Origin: a virus
Reading direction: 5' to 3' (one strand)
DNA: 64,000 bases
Virus record (IMG/VR): IMGVR_UViG_3300043411_001170
Coordinates: 1 to 64,000 of that record
The position numbers were made by a program, and so were the translations under genes. The notes beneath the pieces are model-generated. The model was given only the letters and a program-made list of their open reading frames with translations, had not been told where the DNA came from and searched no databases. Below, in pieces: positions 60,611-64,000 of the stretch. Positions within the stretch are counted from its first letter, which is position 1, and every line of letters begins with the position of its first letter.

Positions 60611-61553
60611 TAAAAGAGGAAAACGCGACGTTGCTCCTGATAGTTCACATTACGTTATGCGATGGGTTTATTATAGTGAATATAATTCGTGCCCGCAGAA
60701 GTATTTATGGAATTGGGGGCATGAAGAAATTGATTTAGGGAATGGATTAGGAAATCCAAAAACACCTACTGATCTGTTATCGTCTCATGATTCTGCAATG
60801 GGAATAGCCATTGCCTATGCTATTGAAAAATTTTATAATGAATCATTGTGGAAAGCATCTACAATGGAGGAAATGAAAATAAAATTAAAGAAAATAGCTG
60901 TCGATAAATTAAAAGAGGAATGTGAAAATAACTATATTAATTGGGCAGCATGTCCTAGTTTATCGGAAATGGAAGTAATATGTACAGAAGGTGTTTATAG
61001 CTTTTTAACTACGTTAAAAGGAAATAAGTTACTAAGTAGTAATACAAAATCTGAGATTATTTTACGTCATCTTGTAGATGATGAGTTCTATATCAAAGGG
61101 ACATTAGATATTCTTATTGAGAAAGACGATAACTATACTATATTAGATGGGAAAAATACCAAGTATAGAGAGAAGTATCTAAAGAAAGAACAACTACTAT
61201 ATTATGCTTTACTTGTATACTTAAATTCATCTAAATTAGTTGAAAGAATTGGGTGGTTATACTATAGATTTCCTTATATTGAGGGGAATCCAGAGGAAAA
61301 GGGAGTTAAATGGGTAGATTATACTTTATTAGACTTAGAGATTTTAATGGGGAAAGTAAAATCTACTTGGGAAGGTATTAAGAATAAAAGATTTGATCCT
61401 ACACCTTCCAGCTTTGAATGTAGATTTTGTCCGTTTCAAACAGGGTGTACTTCTAGGCATGTTCCAAAAAAGAGAAATCCAAAAGAACATGAATTAGAAG
61501 TGGTAAAAACAGACATAAAAAACGGAAAAAAAATAGTCTCATTTGATGACTAA
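60600..61553 (+). CDS. PD-(D/E)XK nuclease with Cas4/AddB-type Fe-S cysteines
   Basis: The 317-residue product has the PD-(D/E)XK core: GTLDIL (D170), ILDGKNTK (D183, K185) and QLLYYALLV (QxxxYA motif). It also has four cysteines placed like those of Cas4/AddB Fe-S nucleases: C31 near the N-terminus (NSCPQKY) and C274, C277 and C283 near the C-terminus (CRFCPFQTGC). It lacks a helicase domain. A role in end resection or recombination is likely, given its overlap with the Mre11 gene. All signature residues are present, so it should be active. Confidence 0.82.
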   Translation: MLDDKRGKRDVAPDSSHYVMRWVYYSEYNSCPQKYLWNWGHEEIDLGNGLGNPKTPTDLLSSHDSAMGIAIAYAIEKFYNESLWKASTMEEMKIKLKKIAVDKLKEECENNYINWAACPSLSEMEVICTEGVYSFLTTLKGNKLLSSNTKSEIILRHLVDDEFYIKGTLDILIEKDDNYTILDGKNTKYREKYLKKEQLLYYALLVYLNSSKLVERIGWLYYRFPYIEGNPEEKGVKWVDYTLLDLEILMGKVKSTWEGIKNKRFDPTPSSFECRFCPFQTGCTSRHVPKKRNPKEHELEVVKTDIKNGKKIVSFDD

Positions 61554-61567
61554 ACGGAGTAATACCT

Positions 61568-61837
61568 ATGGATATTAAAGAAACAAAAGAAACAATTATC
61601 TCTTTATCTAATCAGAGAGATAAATTAGCGTCGGATATACAACGATTAGCTATTAAAAAAGAAGAGGCTGAGAAAAATCTAAAGTTATTGGAAGAAAAAT
61701 GTGTAGACCTTGGATTTGATCCATCTACCTTGGGCAATGAGATTGAAAAATTAGAGGAAAAATGTACGGCTATGGTCAATGATTTAGCGACCAAACTTAA
61801 AAAAGTAGAAGAGAGAATCAAGGTATTTAAGGATTAA
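61568..61837 (+). CDS. Small coiled-coil protein in the Rad50/Mre11 cluster
   Basis: This 89-residue protein is entirely predicted helix with two coiled-coil halves separated by LGFDPSTLG (about residues 50-60), giving a helix-turn-helix hairpin. Each half carries a KC or CT cysteine. Its location between the two Rad50 halves, and the fact that the C-half is missing most of the descending coil, make it a candidate partner. That is speculation. The ribosome site is CGGAG. Confidence 0.6.
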   Translation: MDIKETKETIISLSNQRDKLASDIQRLAIKKEEAEKNLKLLEEKCVDLGFDPSTLGNEIEKLEEKCTAMVNDLATKLKKVEERIKVFKD

Positions 61838-61844
61838 TCTCTTA

Positions 61845-61903
61845 TTGCAAATTAACAGAGTAAATAGATATTATAGAAGGTTCCCCGCTTTGCGGGGTTT
61901 TCT
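61845..61903 (+). promoter_or_regulatory. Putative promoter and terminator-like hairpin before the clamp gene
   Basis: TTGCAA at 61845-61850 and TATTAT at 61869-61874 are 18 bases apart. A GC-rich 6-bp hairpin (CCCCGC/GCGGGG, loop TTT, 61883-61897) followed by TTTTCTC ends at about 61903. The hairpin can terminate the upstream unit. For a transcript starting near 61881 it would be its 5' end hairpin. The clamp gene follows at 61925 with a GAAGGAAGAAG ribosome site. Confidence 0.55.
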
Positions 61904-61924
61904 CAAAAAAGAAGGAAGAAGAAC

Positions 61925-63136
61925 ATGTCGAAGTTTGCGTTTACGGTAGAAGCAGGGTTATTGAAGGATGTTGTCAAGTACTTGTCTAGGTCAGTTGCAC
62001 GGGGCGAATCGACACACGTGTCATCTCACTTCGTATTTAAAAAATATGAAGGATCTAGCGGTCTTAATGCAAGTTCCTTTAATGGTAATTTCTTTTGCGC
62101 TGTAGACATTACGGAAATGGGTCTTGATCCGAGCCTTGCGTTTGGATTTACATTGGAGGCAAAAAGATTCTCTGATGCTGTGTCTCTTTTGAAAGATAAA
62201 GACGCTGTAAACTTTTTGTTGGACGACTATATTTCGAGTTCTCCAAAAATTACGGTAAAAACAACTACAGGTAGAATTAAATTCCAGTCGATGAATTGGG
62301 AAGATGCTCCAGACTGGAAGGCATTTACATTTAAGTCGTCTATCTCTCTTGATATTGAATTACTTAAAGATTCGTTTGGTTTTTGTTCTAACTTTTGTAA
62401 AAATCTACCGCAGAATCCATCAATCAGTATTATTGAGTGTGTTGACGGTACGGTAAAATCAACAGATGGTGTTGTTATTGCCCAGGTTAAATGTGTTGAT
62501 TTTGACGGGATTTCGTTAAAGACTCACATTAATAACTATCCTACATTAAAACATGCCTTGTCATTTGCCAAAACTAATTCAAAAGTACAAGTACAAGAGT
62601 CGGAGAATGGATCTGTAACTTTTTATAGTTACACGAATGACGACGGCCCTCTACAGAATTTTTGTTTTGGTGAAACAAAAGTCCTTTATTCTATCCCAGA
62701 AGAAAAAACAAAATGGGATGATGTGTGTGACGGTTATTTATCAGTTGCAAAGAACGATCTGTTAACGGCCTTAAATTTTATTAATTGCGGGTCGGTTGTA
62801 ACAAACACAAGCCCTGTACAATTTGTTTCTGTGAGCACTAATGAGGGTAAGTTGGTATTAGAAATGGCATCTAATATTGATGACGAACCTTGTGTTGGTG
62901 AAGTTAATCTAGAAACAGATCCAGTTCTTGAAAACGATGCCGTTCAAGTTATGAATCTTCAAAAGTGCTTATTTTCTTTTAAAGACCTACTCAACGTTAT
63001 TAAGAACATGAAAACTGATAATGTTGTAGCTATGGTGTATGCTAGTGACAAAAATGTTGTTCTGTGCTTTAGATCTTTTACGACGGGACTAAAATATCAA
63101 GTGACTTTAGGTGGATTTATTAAACCTGCCGAATAA
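61925..63136 (+). CDS. dnaN: DNA polymerase sliding clamp, beta-type (DnaN)
   Basis: This 403-residue protein has the length and repeating strand/helix pattern of bacterial beta clamps. It begins MSKFAFTVEAGLLKDVVKYLSRS, contains EAKRFSDAVSLLKDKDAVNFLLDD and TVKTTTGRIKFQSMNWEDAPDW (the beta-clamp strand and FP-type edge), and has related helices and strands in the second and third thirds. It is slightly longer than the usual 366 residues through loop insertions. It works with the delta-like subunits at 49465-51031. GC-richer codons and its own promoter hint at strong expression. Confidence 0.75.
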   Translation: MSKFAFTVEAGLLKDVVKYLSRSVARGESTHVSSHFVFKKYEGSSGLNASSFNGNFFCAVDITEMGLDPSLAFGFTLEAKRFSDAVSLLKDKDAVNFLLDDYISSSPKITVKTTTGRIKFQSMNWEDAPDWKAFTFKSSISLDIELLKDSFGFCSNFCKNLPQNPSISIIECVDGTVKSTDGVVIAQVKCVDFDGISLKTHINNYPTLKHALSFAKTNSKVQVQESENGSVTFYSYTNDDGPLQNFCFGETKVLYSIPEEKTKWDDVCDGYLSVAKNDLLTALNFINCGSVVTNTSPVQFVSVSTNEGKLVLEMASNIDDEPCVGEVNLETDPVLENDAVQVMNLQKCLFSFKDLLNVIKNMKTDNVVAMVYASDKNVVLCFRSFTTGLKYQVTLGGFIKPAE

Positions 63137-63155
63137 TTAAGTATCTTTAACCAGA

Positions 63156-63188
63156 CATAAAAGGACCGTAATCGGTCCTTTTATGTTT
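63156..63188 (+). terminator. Intrinsic terminator
   Basis: A long 13-bp stem (CATAAAAGGACCG/CGGTCCTTTTATG) with loop TAAT closes the clamp gene. The 3' side contains the U-run. Confidence 0.9.
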
Positions 63189-63201
63189 ATAGGAGTATAA
63201 A

Positions 63202-63828
63202 ATGTTGGAAATGTTTGACTCGTTAAAAAACGATATTTTAGTAATTGACTCAAAAGTAAAGAATCTGAATAAGACGGTTGTATCATTAGTAGATAGGATT
63301 AGTTTTCTAGAGAAAGAAGAAAAAATATTAACATTGGTATCTGCGTTATACCAGAAAATGATAGATAGTTGTTTGACAGAGAATAAAGATGTATTAAGAG
63401 ATCTGATGAAAGAAGCTATGAGAAGTGTATTTGTAGATCAAGATATAGATGTTGATGTTGAATTGGGGATGGATAGGAAAAAAGTTTCTATGGAATTAGT
63501 AACCATTACAAAAAATAAAGATGGTAGAGTAGTAAAGGGAAATGCAAATGAGTCGTTTGGTGGATCGCTAGCAACAATTCAGTCTCTAGTTCTCCGTATC
63601 TTAGTCACTCTAAAACGAGGATTACGCCCCGTCATTTTTATAGACGAGGGATTATCTGCGTTAGAAGATGATTACGCATCGAAAACAGGTTCTTTTTTGA
63701 AGATACTTTGTAACAGGTTAAATATTGATATTCTTATAATTACACATAGTACTGCTTTGTTCGATGAAGGTGATAAGAGATATATAGCAATCCCTACTAA
63801 AAAGAATGTTATATTCAAACCTGTTTAA
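63202..63828 (+). CDS. Rad50/SbcC C-terminal half (Walker B lobe)
   Basis: The 208-residue product begins with a short helical stretch (about 1-65). The C-terminal ATPase lobe follows: a signature-like ESFGGSLATIQSL (residues 117-129; ABC signature position), Walker B with D-loop VIFIDEGLSALEDD (144-157), and the H-loop ITHST (H182). No Walker A is present. It therefore needs the separate N-terminal half (57393-58598) to form an ATPase. The two genes are 4.6 kb apart, and this one follows the clamp gene with its own GGAG ribosome site. It also has far less coiled coil than the N-half, so the hook is asymmetric. Confidence 0.85.
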   Translation: MLEMFDSLKNDILVIDSKVKNLNKTVVSLVDRISFLEKEEKILTLVSALYQKMIDSCLTENKDVLRDLMKEAMRSVFVDQDIDVDVELGMDRKKVSMELVTITKNKDGRVVKGNANESFGGSLATIQSLVLRILVTLKRGLRPVIFIDEGLSALEDDYASKTGSFLKILCNRLNIDILIITHSTALFDEGDKRYIAIPTKKNVIFKPV

Positions 63829-63838
63829 AGGATATGAT

Positions 63839-64000
63839 ATGAAGTCGGAATCAGATGTAAGAAATAAATTAAAAGAAGTTAAATACAGATACTTAAAGAA
63901 AAATATAAAGCAAAAAAGAAAACATATCCCACAAAATTGTAGTTTTAATGCAGAATTAGTCTCGTCTAAGGACGAGGCTAGCGCTATTAGTATCTGTACA
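63839..64000 (+). CDS. Partial unknown protein with Cys motif
   Basis: The start at 63839 (AAAGGATATGAT upstream) opens a frame that runs to the window edge without a stop, so only 54 codons are visible. It is very Lys/Arg-rich (VRNKLKEVKYRYLKKNIKQ) and contains IPQNCSFN and later a Cys, like the small Cys-containing basic phage proteins sometimes seen next to recombination genes. The family is not recognised from this fragment. Confidence 0.5.
   Translation, partial: MKSESDVRNKLKEVKYRYLKKNIKQKRKHIPQNCSFNAELVSSKDEASAISICT

Noticed and set aside
1-64000. CRISPR arrays, rRNA or tRNA genes
   Set aside because: No regularly spaced repeats and no complete tRNA or rRNA signatures were seen on either strand.

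Overview
The window is a piece of a large, AT-rich tailed-phage (jumbo or huge phage) genome. It has a tail-fibre module, many small virion-like or unknown genes, two very long helical proteins, a lysis-like overlapping gene pair and a dense replication and recombination block. There are no rRNAs, tRNAs or clear host metabolic operons. Genes are tightly packed, with short gaps, frequent few-base overlaps, Shine-Dalgarno sites of the AAGAGG/AAGGAG type and many U-tailed intrinsic terminators. The standard bacterial code fits throughout. The host is bacterial; the spanin-like pair hints at a Gram-negative host, but weakly.

Layout. (1) 1-6948, minus strand: receptor-binding or tail module, with a 1309-residue fibre built of three repeated beta-helix modules, a short LRR protein, two paralogous virion-like proteins and a partial gene. 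(2) 7.1-13.4 kb: guanylate kinase-like enzyme, unknown genes, two paralogous 162-residue coiled-coil proteins and a DUF1257-like protein. (3) 13.5-18.8 kb: metallophosphoesterase, HNH nuclease, T5orf172/GIY-YIG-type protein, unknown genes and a long tandem ThyX. (4) 18.8-28.4 kb: a set of small proteins, several sharing a short basic/hydrophobic N-terminal helix, with long structured leaders, an HU protein and a TnpB gene. (5) 28.4-31.7 kb: spanin-like overlapping pair, then a divergent GroEL-type chaperonin with its flanking genes. (6) 31.8-45.0 kb: two giant helical proteins of 2747 and 1635 residues. (7) 45.0-47.3 kb: HU-fold-like protein, C39-like cysteine protease, sigma-factor-like protein. 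(8) 47.3-48.67 kb: 1.39 kb without genes, rich in inverted repeats, a candidate large structured RNA locus. (9) 48.7-64.0 kb: DNA metabolism, with degenerate delta-prime and delta clamp-loader subunits, translation factor IF-1, RecD-like helicase, SSB-like protein, RuvC-like nuclease, RecA, a Rad50/SbcC encoded as two separate genes, Mre11/SbcD, Cas4-like Fe-S nuclease, cold-shock protein and a bacterial-type beta clamp.

How it fits together. The phage seems to carry a bacterial-style sliding clamp and part of its loader, plus a RecA/RuvC/Mre11-Rad50/SSB recombination set, and supplies nucleotides through a GMK-like kinase and ThyX. IF-1, a sigma-like factor and the chaperonin suggest that it also reshapes host translation, transcription and folding. 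The items most worth a second look are the pseudoknot-like leader of the SSB-like gene (reminiscent of phage T4 gene 32), the split Rad50, the chaperonin lacking both catalytic aspartates, and the structured 47.3-48.6 kb region.
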